NCBI GenBank assembly: GCA_950295325.1
Contig: OX485809.1
Location: 34,222,001-34,286,000 of the forward strand
Source: Polytrichum commune
Lineage: Eukaryota > Streptophyta > Polytrichopsida > Polytrichales > Polytrichaceae
DNA: 64,000 bases
Direction: 5' to 3'
Shown: positions 13,051-30,654 of the stretch, piece by piece
How the letters are laid out: each line of letters opens with the position of its first letter
Position numbering within the stretch: position 1 is the stretch's first letter
Made by a program: the position numbers and the translations under genes
The notes under the pieces: generated by a model
Told to the model about the DNA's origin: nothing
Databases searched by the model: none
Seen by the model: the letters and a program-made list of their open reading frames with translations, nothing else

Positions 13051-13420
13051 GGGTGAGTTTCCATGTAGGTCCGCTCACCACTAGATTCTAGAAAATAATG
13101 GGTCAGAGGTGTTCGCATGTACTTTAGCGCAAGCCACCATCCAACCATGTTATGGCAGTCCGTTAGAATGTGAAGAGCCGTGGACACGGGCCGCTAGACT
13201 TCCATGCGTCCACTAAAGAATTTTTAACCTACAAGTGCCAGTCACCGAATGTTTTAAAGACCGGTTTTAGGAGGAGGAGGAGGGCCCAAATTTGAGAAGA
13301 TGGGAGTAGCTAGTTGGCACATACAAACCCTACCCCACCAAATGCCCTCTACATTTGGACGGGTTTGTCCTTATCCACACTAGGATTTGGTGGACGAGCA
13401 GCCTATATGGAAACTCACCC
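13051..13420 (+). mobile_element. Harbinger/Tourist-like MITE, GGGTGAG family, complete copy
   Basis: A 370-bp element with ~40-bp imperfect terminal inverted repeats starting GGGTGAGTTTCCAT and ending GGAAACTCACCC. It is flanked by TAA on both sides (13048–13050 and 13421–13423). A TWA target duplication with GGG termini fits the PIF/Harbinger group; there is no transposase, so it is non-autonomous. Confidence 0.85.
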
Positions 13421-13423
13421 TAA

Positions 13424-13796
13424 GTCAACATAAGATGTACATTTGATAGACATTGGCGAAATGTCACATTCTCAAAACAAAGACCGGGTGATATCCAAGG
13501 AGTTTGGCTTTGATAAAGTTTGGAATCACGGATGAAGTGTTCCTCTTGGCATATAAAACAAAAGCATGTAAACCTTCGAATACTTTGAAACCTAAAAGTT
13601 ATGACGCCCTAAATGCTTCACAAAAAATGACAAAATAATGGTAGGTCTACATTTATTGTTGGTGACACTACACAAGCGGTCTACGATGAGTATTGAGAAC
13701 GACAAACAAAATTTGTGACACTAAATACAATCTAATAATTTAGTGCAGTGATCAATAAAAGGCTTACATAGTTTATTTTAATCGTATATCTATATA
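13424..13796. other. Gap between two MITE copies
   Basis: AT-rich DNA without an open frame of note or recognisable repeat termini. Confidence 0.5.
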
Positions 13797-14560
13797 GGGT
13801 GAGTTTCCATGTAGGCCGCTTGTCCACTAGATTATGGATAATAATGGGTTGGATGTTTTCTCATGTAGATAAGCACAAGCCGCCAACCAACCATATTACG
13901 ATGGCCTACGAGTATGTGGAGGGTTGTAGACATGGGCTCCTAGATTTTCATGTGCCCAGTAAAGCATTTAGGATGAGTTTCCAGGTAGGATAATCGCCCA
14001 CCAAATTCTAGTGAGAATAAGGACAAACCCACTCAAATGTAGATGGAATTTGGTGGGGTGTGATTCATATGTGCCAACGAGCTACTCTCGTCTTCTCAAA
14101 TCTAGGCCCATCTACTAACTTCCTCCTTCAGGTTAAAACCTCCTCATCCTCCTAAAAGTGGTCTTCAATCCTTTCGTGACCATCACTGGTAGGTTAAAAA
14201 TGTGCTTTAGTGGGCGCATGGAAGTCTAGCGGTCTATGTCCACTGCCCTCCACATTCTAGTAGGCCACCGGAATGTGGTTGGTTGGCAGCTTTATGCATA
14301 TCCACATGTGAACCCTCCAACCCACTATTATATAGAATCTAGTGGGCAAGCGGCCTACATGGAAACTTACCCTTATTAACCTACAAGTGCCGGTCATCAA
14401 AAGATTGAGGATTGGGTTTAGGAGGATGAGGAGGTTAGTAGGTGGGCCTATACTTGGAAAGATGAGAATAGCTAGTTGACACATACAAACCATACCCCAC
14501 CAATTCCATCTACATTCAGGCGAGTGTGTCCTTATTCCCACTAGAATTTGGTGGGTAGTG
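13797..14560 (+). mobile_element. GGGTGAG-family MITE split by a second copy of the same family
   Basis: The left part (13797–13970) begins GGGTGAGTTTCC and runs to an internal TTA. The right part resumes at 14376 with TTAACCTACAAGTGCC, the same junction as the unbroken copy at 13051–13420. Between them lies another family member. The outer copy's right terminus is lost after about 14560, where homology ends. Confidence 0.78.
13971..14372 (-). mobile_element. GGGTGAG-family MITE nested inside a relative
   Basis: A 402-bp element, inverted relative to its host copy, beginning GGATGAGTTTCC and ending GGAAACTTACCC. TTA is present on both sides (13968–13970 and 14373–14375). The flanks join to give an uninterrupted relative, so the insertion order is clear. 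Confidence 0.82.
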
Positions 14561-14872
14561 AGTATGGTTGACAAATTTCATTCGGCGTTCAACTTGAAAT
14601 CCAAAGTGCCACATGACGTTTTCTAAAACAAAAATGAATGTCAATTACATCTACATTTTCTTCTAAATGTCACCTCAATGTCACAAGCCTAGTAGTATGT
14701 GTCATTTCAATTTTCTAACGTGTCCATTGACATGTGGTTTTGTTCTTCACAAGTCACACTACATGTCAAATTCTAAAATGTGCGTGTCAATTGACATGTA
14801 TTTTTGTGTGTGCGAGTTTTTGTGTGTCAAATTTCAAAAACTTGCAGAAAAAATTGTCAAAAATACACCCTA

Positions 14873-15790
14873 CTAGATCAAATCTACCCAGGGTTGGGCC
14901 CCGCTCCGCCCGACTTCCAAGAATAAAATTGCCCTTGCATTCTTGAAGGCCATTTGTCTGTATAACCCAACCCATATTGAGTGCACTACTTCATCTTCAA
15001 GGTCCAAAATCCAATATCCATGTTTACTTCCATTGAGTAAATAAGCAATTGATTGGGATTCCATTTTTGAAGTGAAACCATCAATAAAGCAGGTAATTAA
15101 CTTGGAAGTCAAAAGTATTACAAAACCCTCGTTAGCATTGAGGTTATCATTTTGTGACTAACTATTGATCTTAATTGAGCCCAGTTAAATAAGAAAGTAT
15201 GCTTACCAAAATAATCAAGCCTAGTTAATTATAAAATGCACTTATTAGAATTAATCATGATTTAATTCAAATTTGAGGAATGATGTGCTTAATTACACTT
15301 GTTTAGTATGACCCTTTCAATGATAAGTCACAAAATTATAACCTCAATGCGAATGATGGTTTTGTAATATTTTTTACTTCCAAGTTTATTAAATGCTTTA
15401 TTGATGGTTTCACTTCGAAAACGAAATCCCAATCAATTGCTTATGTACTTAATGGAATTGAACATATATATTGAATATGGATCTTGAAGATGAAGCATAA
15501 CATTATTCAGATCCATAACATTGTTATGTGGGACCGACAATATTCCAAGGAATATTTCCGACATTGGAAAATATCAAGAATATTCCTTATAATACTATCA
15601 GTCCCACAAATAAATGTTATGGATTTGAATAATGTTATGATTGCACTCAATATGGGTTATATGAACAAATGACCTTCAAGAATGCAAGGGCAATTTTATT
15701 TTTCGATGTTGGGCGGAGTGGGCAGGGAGCATGGACTTCATCCAAGCAGTGAAAGAGGCGTGTCCGAGCCCTGGGCAGATGTGATCTAGC
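14873..15790. mobile_element. Foldback element with long inverted arms
   Basis: The left arm (about 14873–15165) is repeated in reverse complement on the right (about 15300–15790). Shared words include TTGCCCTTGCATTCTTGAAG, CCCAATCAATTGCTTA and ACTTCCAAGTTTATTAA-like sequence. Outer ends read CTAGATCA. The loop is ~135 bp. The right arm is interrupted by a small MITE (15496–15639) and holds ~45 bp absent from the left. No transposase is visible; long arms suggest a foldback or Mutator-like non-autonomous element. Confidence 0.72.
15496..15639. mobile_element. CATAAC-family MITE, copy 1, inside the foldback arm
   Basis: A 144-bp near-palindrome with ends CATAACATTATTCAG and CTGAATAATGTTATG-like sequence and an internal AATATTCC core. 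It interrupts the right foldback arm between GATGAAG and the GCACTC word, which are close together in the left arm. A second copy lies at 33880–33996. No clear target duplication is seen. Confidence 0.75.
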
Positions 15791-15795
15791 CCCGG

Positions 15796-15832
15796 GGCTT
15801 GGTGGGCAAGCGGACTACATGGAAACTCACCC
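15796..15832 (-). mobile_element. Isolated terminus of a GGGTGAG-family MITE
   Basis: Only the terminal ~37 bp is recognisable (GGTGGGCAAGCG then GGAAACTCACCC). It abuts the foldback element on the left and the next MITE on the right. A similar lone terminus ends at 18300. Confidence 0.65.
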
Positions 15833-15840
15833 TTAACTTA

Positions 15841-16429
15841 GGGCCACTTCACACATGAGCCAAGAGCCGTGACCTTGTAATGGTGAGGACCCTTGACTCT
15901 CATCCAAAGGCCGTACCATGGGTGTTGGGAAAGCCAATTTATGTAGTATTGGGCCCTCAAGCATAGTGTGAAGTGAGAATGAACCACGTTGCAGGACCAT
16001 TGCATATTTTGTTGGCGGAAAAAGAGGGGAGGATTTGGTTTAATATAATATGTTTCAAACTATATCAATTTAAGAGAATTACTTGGTGGTGTTTGTTTGT
16101 CCTAGAATATTTCATGGATTTTGCCATGCAATATGTCCTTAAATTTATCATGCTGGAAAAAACATTAAAAAATCATGGTCTCCTGGAATCTGCGTCAAGC
16201 CCACCTCTTGGAGGTGGGTCTGACGAAAATTCCGGTAGACCATGTGCCCTTATCCACAGCATGCCATGTAGGACTCCATGTAGACTTTTCATCCACGAAC
16301 TTTTCTTTGGGCCTTTAGGCCTTCACTTCTTAGTGTGAAGTGAACTTGGACGGTCTCCGCCTTTTCGACCAATGAGAGCTCTTACATTGCCATGATCAGG
16401 GGCCTTCAGCCTTATGTGTGAAGTGGCCC
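15841..16429 (+). mobile_element. Harbinger-like MITE, GGGCCACTTC family, copy 1
   Basis: A 589-bp element with inverted termini GGGCCACTTCACACAT and ATGTGTGAAGTGGCCC, flanked by TTA at 15838–15840 and 16430–16432. An internal 71-nt hairpin (16174–16244) has arms of roughly 30 bp. A second copy in the opposite orientation follows at 16865. It has no transposase. Confidence 0.87.
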
Positions 16430-16432
16430 TTA

Positions 16433-16861
16433 GTGCCCCCAACAGCTTGGAGCAATGTTCTATTGCATCTAATTATATCCCCAGCCGTCCGTTACAGGAT
16501 ATCACGATGGTATTTTGTTCGAGTAATTACAGCTATTTAAATGCGCATTTAAATACCTCTTTAAAATAGACCCCTCTTGAAGGTTGTTAAGCTCCCAACA
16601 TTCAGGCCTTAGGCTAAGTTAGGAAAGGCTCGATGGCTCATCATGGTCACTAAGTGCATGACTATTTTGGGCCCAAAACTGTGTGTTGTAGGAACACCAC
16701 CACAATCATCAAAACTCGGCTATGAACTATTTCAAACATCGCCACTTTCCATGCACGTTCCACCACCCTTGCTCCAAAGTTAGCCAAACGCATGATAGGT
16801 ATGTTTCATAGTCTATGTAACGGGTAGCTTAAATATAGGTGTTCTTCCATGTGCATGAGCT
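16433..16861. other. Spacer between the inverted MITE pair
   Basis: About 430 bp with no gene. In a read-through transcript it would be the loop of a ~590-bp hairpin formed by the two flanking MITEs. Confidence 0.55.
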
Positions 16862-16864
16862 TTA

Positions 16865-17466
16865 GGGCCACTTCACACACAAGGCTGAAGGCCCTTGACC
16901 ATGGCAATGTAAGAGCTCTCGTTGGTCGAAAAGGCAGAGACCGTCCAAGTTCACTTCACACTAGGAGGTGAAGGCCTAAAGGCCCAAAGAAATGTTCGTG
17001 GATGAAAAGTCTACATGGAGTCCTACATGGCAGGTTGTGGATAAGGGTGCATGGTCTACGGGAATTTGCGTCAGACCCACCTCCTACATGTGGGCTTGAC
17101 ACAAATTCCAGGAGATCATGACTTTTTTACTATATTTTCCAGTAGAACAGATTTCAAGACATACTACATGGAAGATTCCATAATAGATTCCAATACGTAT
17201 TCTAGAACAAACAAACACCACCAAGTAATTTTCTTACATTGATAAAGTTTGAGACATGTTATATTAAACCAAATCCTCCCCTCTTTTTCCGCCAACAAAA
17301 TATGTAATGGTCTCGCAACATGGTTCATTCTCACTTCACACTATGCTTGAGGGCCCAAGACTACATAAAATGGCTTTCCCAACACCCATGGTACGTCCTT
17401 TGGATGAGAGTCAAGGGTCCTCACCATTAAAAGGTCATGGCTCTTGGCTCATGTGTGAAGTGGCCC
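16865..17466 (-). mobile_element. Harbinger-like MITE, GGGCCACTTC family, copy 2
   Basis: A 602-bp inverted partner of 15841–16429, alike end to end, with TTA at 16862–16864 and 17467–17469. The two copies differ by scattered substitutions and small indels, so they are separate insertions or an old duplication. Confidence 0.87.
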
Positions 17467-18019
17467 TTATATGTATAGTGGAACTTCTTTGAGGCTTGAG
17501 CCGTAGAAAATTGGGCCTTGAGGTTCATGGAATCTATGTAAACGCACACATTATGGATAAAGGGATTCTAACTTCGTAAAAAAACAAATCCCTTACATAG
17601 GAGAGAGGGAATTGTCACTTACAAGCGTACTTCTCATTCATCCCACATTAAAGTTATGAAATAGCATGCACTTGGGTGTTATTATTTCTAGTCAACTCAA
17701 TATGAATTTGGTCTTAAAAGACGATCCCAAATTAGTTTGGTCCAAGTCATTTGAGATGAATCGGCAACACATCTATAGAGACTCGAGTTTTGATGTTGGA
17801 TGGATGAGAGGTACACTCGTATGCATCAATTTCCTCTCTTTCCCTACATGTCGTGAGCCAATTCAATTCAATTGAATCCCATTACACTATATGTTGTATT
17901 AAGTTTCACATATATTGTTGTTGAACGGTCCAAACGTGATGCCTATAAACCTAGTAGTGTCACTTCTGCTAATTGACAACATGACACTATTTGTCAACAT
18001 AAAATTTCAATGCAGTGCA

Positions 18020-18240
18020 CTATCATTTACAATATGATACTTAGCACAACACATTGGAACACTATATATATACACACACACACATACACGGTAGAACCTA
18101 CAAGAGAATTACATTATTGAGCATGTTGATGTCAAGTGTCATGTGTTCATAATAATATGCAAGAAGAAAAAGTATTAAACATACTAATGGCAAGTGTCAT
18201 GTGTTTACAATATTGGTCAACTTGTTGACCATTATGATCC
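18020..18240 (+). repeat. Dispersed repeat related to 11985–12180
   Basis: Shares TATGATACTTAG, GCACATTGGA-like, GGCAAGTGTC and GAGCATACTAATGGCA-like words in the same order with 11985–12180. A weaker relative is near 57990–58070. This is old transposon debris of unknown class. Confidence 0.55.
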
Positions 18241-19509
18241 ATCAGAATCCACATTTCCAGTTGAATATGGTGGGCAAGTGGCCTACATGGAAACTAACCC
18301 TAATTGTAACGCACGCTTCAACGGCCAAGCCTGTGGTTGGACCAAAATTGTTAGGTAATAGATAATTTTAGAAGGACATGCCATGGAGGCCCCATGATAT
18401 TTCAAACCTCACAACTTAAGCTTATTTGTCATCTTCCGCGTTTGGTGTTGTGAAGGTTTTCTCAACAAAGTTGACTTGACTTCAAGTGAGCATAACTTTG
18501 ACTCTGAGCTGTGGATGGGCTTGCCTGGAACAATCATACGTTTCGAGGTTTCAACTTTCACCTTCAACTGCATCTAGTAAAAAGGAAGAAAGAAATGCTA
18601 AGGTCTAAATAATAATTACAAGTTAATACAATACAAATCGTATTAAAAGCTACTAGAATTGCTGCCTTTACATAAATTTTATCCAATCTTATATATATTT
18701 ATATATAATGTGATCTTTACTTGTGTCTAGCCCTTTGTAGAATAGACCTCTACACAACTTGATCGTCACATTACTTGTGCAGGATAAAATAAATCCACTT
18801 CTTGGACACTTTCATCCAATCATATGCACACACATCCATCCAATCATATGCACACACATCCATCCAAGGCTAAAGTTATGCACTTAAATGCCAACGAAAC
18901 CAAGATTCACATCGTGGAAACTTGATGACTTAATTTGGTATAGGGGAAGGCCATGAGGGGAGGACCATTCTTGCCTAAAACCACTAAGAATATTCACCAT
19001 TTCACATGACATGGTGCATTCCAAGCCCCTTGGTAAATGTCCCTACCCTCCCCCTAATGTCTTTGTGTTTAGGGGTGCGGAGGGAGTTTGGAAAAAAAAA
19101 CCCTATCTTTAGCATGACACAATATGATAGAGGGTATATATAGTCCACTCCGTATTCACCTTCCGGATGGATGAGTAAGGGAGGGATGAACTTCACGTAC
19201 AAGCAACTCTCTCATCCATCCAACGTTTTTAAAAATAAAAACTTGACCTTGTATAAATTTGTGACCGATTCACCTCAAATGACTTGGATTAGACTAATCC
19301 AAGATTTTTGAAACTTATTATGATGTCATATCGACTAAAAATCAAAGTTTTCCAAATTGCATACTATTTCATGACTTTTTATGTTGGATGAATGAGGTTA
19401 CACTTGTCCCATGCCCATATGCAATAATGCACTCTCTCCATGATTTGGCATTGGCTTTTAAGCCTTCTAGCTCAGAAAATGAAATAAAAGTCCCTCTCTC
19501 TACAAATAA

Positions 19510-19725
19510 GTAGTATGTCCTCACATGTATAGTTGAGTGGGAAGCTTTGGGCAAGTGTATGCAAAGGATTTTGGGCAAAAATGAGTTGAGATCCGAGTGT
19601 TTCCAAGCCCAACCGGTTACATGTTGACATCTTTCTGGCTTTCTTCATTAATTTGAGGTGTATTCTATAAATTCCTCTAAATTGATCATTAATTTTCTTG
19701 AAGTCTTGAACTCCATTTGCTTCTT
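19510..19725 (+). repeat. Dispersed repeat family R2, copy 2
   Basis: Partner of 12690–12895 in the same orientation. Short open frames here are taken as chance. Confidence 0.65.
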
Positions 19726-20379
19726 TCTCAAACTCAATCGGCCGGATTTTGTAACTACCAGCCGGAATTAAAGATCGCAAATTACAGTAGAGGCGCCTAT
19801 TCTCGGTCAGGATCCCATTGGCAATCTATAGGGTACCGAAATTTCAATCAAGCTGGGATTGAATTTCCAATCAAGTTGGGTTGAATTCTAATGAAGCCAG
19901 AACCAATAAAGTCATGACACATGTCCTAATTGTTGTGTGGTAAAACGAGGAGGAATAAACGATTGTAATGAGCGGTTATAAAAGACTCTAGACATTATTG
20001 ACCATGTTCAGACCAACTTTTGACTTTAAAAAATCATAGTAATTTCAATTTGACGAATAAAATTACCAAAAAAATTGTAGTCCTCCCGATTTCTATCTTC
20101 CTACATGGGAAATTTTGTGCACCGCCCTATACCTCTCCATATCTGGCGGAGAATCTCTTAAGTGATCGGGTATGGGTGCCTCTACTCTATACTTCAGGAA
20201 ATCCTTCGGATGAGGTATGGTCAAGGGATAATGGAGGCATTTCGCGTTGGAAAATGATTCGAGTTTGGGGTAAAAAGCTGCCACTATTTATCAAGCATGA
20301 GGAGTCCACCTGGCACCACTTAACTTACCCATCCAACTCAACATCTCTTTCGCTTTCCATTTTCCTTCCCTGCCAAAAG

Positions 20380-21066
20380 CAAGGCTAGCTGTAGTCTCGG
20401 ATCTACCTCCCCCGGGTCACCCTCTGAAATCTACGCCACACGTAGTTTCTAGCCCTCCCTTCTTCGCTCCCTCCTTCCCTTTATAGCTAAACTCTACGTT
20501 CTGGGAAGATTTATCCTCCCTGGCTGCCCCCCTCCCGTGCTTTGCATGCCTCTAAAATCTAGGTTTGGAGAATATTTTAGATTCCCTTTCTGTCCCTGGC
20601 CTTTGTTGGATTCTCAGCGGTGTATCTGGACTACCTCCACCGGTTCGTCCACTAGAATCTACGTGAGAGATAGGTTTAGCCCTCCCCTTTTTCTACCCCT
20701 TTGCCTCTGGAGTCTACTAGTTTCCAAGATTTGGGAGTTCCATTCCCTTTGTTAAGTGCTTGAGCGTGTATCTGGTCTACCTCTGAGATCTATGGTGGGT
20801 GTACATTCTAGCCCTTTCTTCATTCCCCCTCCTTGCTGCTAAATTCTACGTTCGAAGAAGATTCAGAGTCCCTTTCTGCCCCTTTGCGTTGTTCCTTGCT
20901 TTATTTACTTCCGAAATCTACGTTATTTTTGGAATTGGGGTCCCCTTTCTGTCGCTCGCCTTTGTTAAGTGCTTTGAGCGTGGCGCCATAGCCAATCCCC
21001 ATAGCGTCGGATCCTCGACGCCCTCTCTTGGAATTTTTTTCTTCCTCACACCGGCACTCTCTACAG
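20380..21066 (+). promoter_or_regulatory. Putative leader exon of the malic enzyme, with degenerate tandem repeats
   Basis: Pyrimidine-rich DNA with three to four degenerate units of roughly 150–200 bp, each carrying ATCTACG-like words, TAGCCCTCCC or similar, and CCTTTGTTAAGTGCTTTGAG or a variant. It ends CTACAG|GTAAAA at 21066/21067, a good splice donor, so it is read as a non-coding first exon plus promoter. Transcript evidence would be needed to place the start of transcription. Confidence 0.5.
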
Positions 21067-23145
21067 GTAAAACACGTTCTATGGAAAATCAAGTGCCCAA
21101 ATTTTCGAAAAAAATTCATGCACCATTTCGGCTCTCAGGTGCAACAGGGGAGGTCGAGAACTCGAGCTTTGACAACGATATTTTTGCACAATTGCCGTTA
21201 CCTTTTTTTGCATGTTCTTTTGCATGCTCGATGGAGGTGAGATGGGGAAGCATTGTGATTCACAGCTTTTGGAATGGTCGAGGTCGTCATTTGGTGTTTG
21301 CAAAATGGTTCAACCAAGGACCAAAAGAGGCACAGGCGTGTTGTAGCAGCTTTGTTGGGAAAAGTTTCCATGTTCGTTGTGCTCGAGACTGACTTACAGA
21401 AAGTGAGAGCTGCCTGACTGCATGAGCGTGTTCGGGGAGGTTTGTGATGGCTGGTATGCCAATTTGGCATTGCCGAGCACGATATAGAGAAGAAGCTATG
21501 TCACGAGGCCGAGCTGCATTTTGGACTCCTTGTGGTTATGTTATGTATGTGTGTGGGTCATGTTACCTGGCCAATGCTGCTTGAGCCTTGCATCATGTGG
21601 TTAATTGGAGACATTATCGTTTGTTTGCATCACATGCTGAATTCCTATGTTCTGCGGTTTGCACCTCATGAGTGTGGATGTATGTGAACACATACATGTG
21701 TCTGGTGTGGACTTTTTTACCTCTGGAAGAGGTGGCCAGATATTTCAGAGAGAGTGCGATTTTAGTGTAGATTTATGTATTTATTATATGTCGGTGACTG
21801 TACCTTTGAAAGTGTGGGCAGACTTTCTTTGAGTCGACTCAGCTTTGCAATCCAGAAATGGGTCTTTATTCTCTTCAAGAGCATGTGTGGGGGTGTATTT
21901 ATTTATTTGTGTGTGTCCAGGGATGACTGTATGGCATGGTTTAGGTGCTCCTGGATGAATTCATGAATGTCAGCTCCCTGTGGTTGCATCATTGTATTTG
22001 CTATTTGGGAGATGTCTTTTGCGGATGTCATTTGTTGTGGTCCATGACATGCTTATATTATTTCTTTCACATAGTTGTACACTCGAATGATCCAGTTTCC
22101 AGTTTGTCATGGGGTTCTGGATCTCTTATGCCACCATTTGTTAGTGGTATTCTGTCGCTAGGCATGTCATTCAAGCATCTGTGAATGACCTTTAGGATTC
22201 GAGTTACAGCTGGATCTGTACCTTTCCTTGCGACGCGCGATAACCTCTCTATTCAATTCCCCTTTAGTCTGGAATAATGAAAGGAAAGCTGCAGTTCCTT
22301 GGTACAAATTTTGCGGGTATAGATGCTTATTCTAGCATATATGTCACTAGAAGGAAATCTGGCGTTGGTCATGTACTTGGTGCTTTAGTTAGAACTGGAA
22401 TTTGAAGTGTGAACGCTTGAGGACCTTGAATCAAGGATATTTAACCAGATTTCTTAAGTTCTGTGCTTGAAAAGATGGATATGTACGAGATGCCTAAGAG
22501 TAGGTTGAAATTTCCCAGACATGAATGACAACAAATTTTCCAGTGATGTTATGTGTATGTTGACAGAGGGGTTTAACAATCAAAAAATGTATTTATTGTC
22601 TGGGTGGATTGTTGTAGAATATCGGTGGAAGTTTGATATTGCTATGTGGATCATGACTATGCTAACTATTGATAGCGTGTTGTTTCGATGTCCAGTACAC
22701 TCACCCCCATGCGGAAGCACGTCAAGAGATGCTCTAGTTCCTGAGACTGTCATTACCAAACTGTGCATATGCCATCCTCGCGATCCTTCTTTTGGTCTCG
22801 TGCCCTACTTCTCTTGAGTCACTACGGCAGGCAGGTTGAGAGCACGAGCTCTCGAAGGAGCTTACAGTGTGCATCACCCCTTTCAGGCTTTGCTGCACAT
22901 CCTCTTGGAACTGGCTTCCAGGAAGTGAGGCATAACAAGTATGTTAGGGGATTTCGACCCTGGGAAGGTGTCTAAATACTTTTGCTGCAATAGTATCCAG
23001 AGTTAAGCTTCAGTAAATTTCTATGTCAAGTTGTTGCAATGCTATCTGAGAGGATTCTGACATATATATATCAAATAAATTAAACTTTTATATTCACGTG
23101 TATTACGAATCATCGTCTTGCTCATGTGACTGATTTGGGTTACAG
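21067..23145 (+). other. Putative 5'-UTR intron of the malic enzyme
   Basis: Runs from the donor at 21067 to the acceptor TTACAG at 23145, just upstream of the start codon region. It is T-rich, with no supported gene inside. An alternative is that this is promoter and transcription starts nearer 23100. Confidence 0.45.
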
Positions 23146-23167
23146 AAGGCAACAAAGAGTTGCAGCC

Positions 23168-29630
<6,463 letters not shown>

Positions 29631-30184
29631 ACTCATCCATTTTGCCTAGAAGGTAAATTTATTGCAGGTGTATATGTCACCATCTCAGCTTGATGGGGGT
29701 TATGAGATTATACCCTGACATCATATAGGAGTAACAAATAGTCATTTCTTAAATAAATATACAAATGTGCAGATTTTATGTAGCAAAATTCCCAGCTGCA
29801 ATTGCAGAACCTTCATTCTTTTCAAGATAATGATATTTACATCTTTGCTAATTGGATCCACGCTCTTTGTTTCCATGCATCAAGTAACAAGTCCACACTG
29901 CCGCAGATTTTGCAAATTTTCTGGCACTAAACTAGCACACCCTTCCTTTCTGAAATTATTCTCACAATGTGCGATTTTCTTTTGTATCATGTGTCAGTAG
30001 CGATGAGTACATTATGGCATTTTGAGCACAATCAGTACTAGTACACAAATCCAACATTGATTAACTTAGATCATTCAATACAATATCGGAATCAGACTAT
30101 ACAGCTAATTAATGCATATCTACAACATCAATCCCACATAATGATATTTGGTAATCTTCTTACTTGTTATATTAGACATCTATA
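29631..30184. other. Malic enzyme 3' flank
   Basis: The 3'-UTR and intergenic DNA between convergent genes. No further gene is seen. Confidence 0.5.
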
Positions 30185-30492
30185 TTTGAGTGGTGTGTGG
30201 TTCGGCGACGGTCAAAGAACAAACAGCATAGACACTTCTTTAAAAAAAATTGGACTACGTCTCCAATTTTTATTCAGTACTCTACACTCGATAGTGTACA
30301 CAATTGGGAGGACCTATGTATGTACTTAAGCAATCAACAAACAAGCATTTGTAATAGCTATAACTTAAGGAAGATCCAAGTTTTGCTGATGTTTCATCAT
30401 AGATTTGCTAACACAAGTTTTGTTGTGTAAATCTATGTGTAAATCCAAGTTAGAGAACACGAAAAACAAACTAAGTAACACCCACATACCTT
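30185..30492 (+). repeat. Dispersed repeat family R1, copy 2
   Basis: Same order of words as 10085–10405, ending AACACCCACATACCTTA. It lies just beyond the 3' end of the minus-strand DNAAF19 gene. Confidence 0.72.
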
Positions 30493-30654
30493 AGGCATAC
30501 ACACATCAACGCATGGAATGTACCTATTCAACCTCAAGGAAGATCGTAAGCTCCAAAACTTATGACAAAAATGGCTATGTCGTCAGCTTGGAACGGTCGA
30601 TGATCTCGTACTAGGTAATGTATCACCTTAGGCTAATGAGAGGAAAGTAGCCAT

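Larger units (their letters stand above)
17470..20379. other. Gene-poor stretch upstream of the malic enzyme
   Basis: No gene is recognised. It contains a TA/CA microsatellite near 18061–18090, the repeat 18020–18240 related to 11985–12180, a lone GGGTGAG-family terminus ending at 18300, a short direct repeat (CCAATCATATGCACACACAT near 18815–18860) and the R2 repeat at 19510–19725. Confidence 0.5.

Noticed and set aside
20799-21392. A 197-codon plus-strand open frame in the malic-enzyme leader
   Set aside because: It runs across the pyrimidine-rich repeat leader and past a good splice donor, has a biased low-complexity composition and shows no domain.
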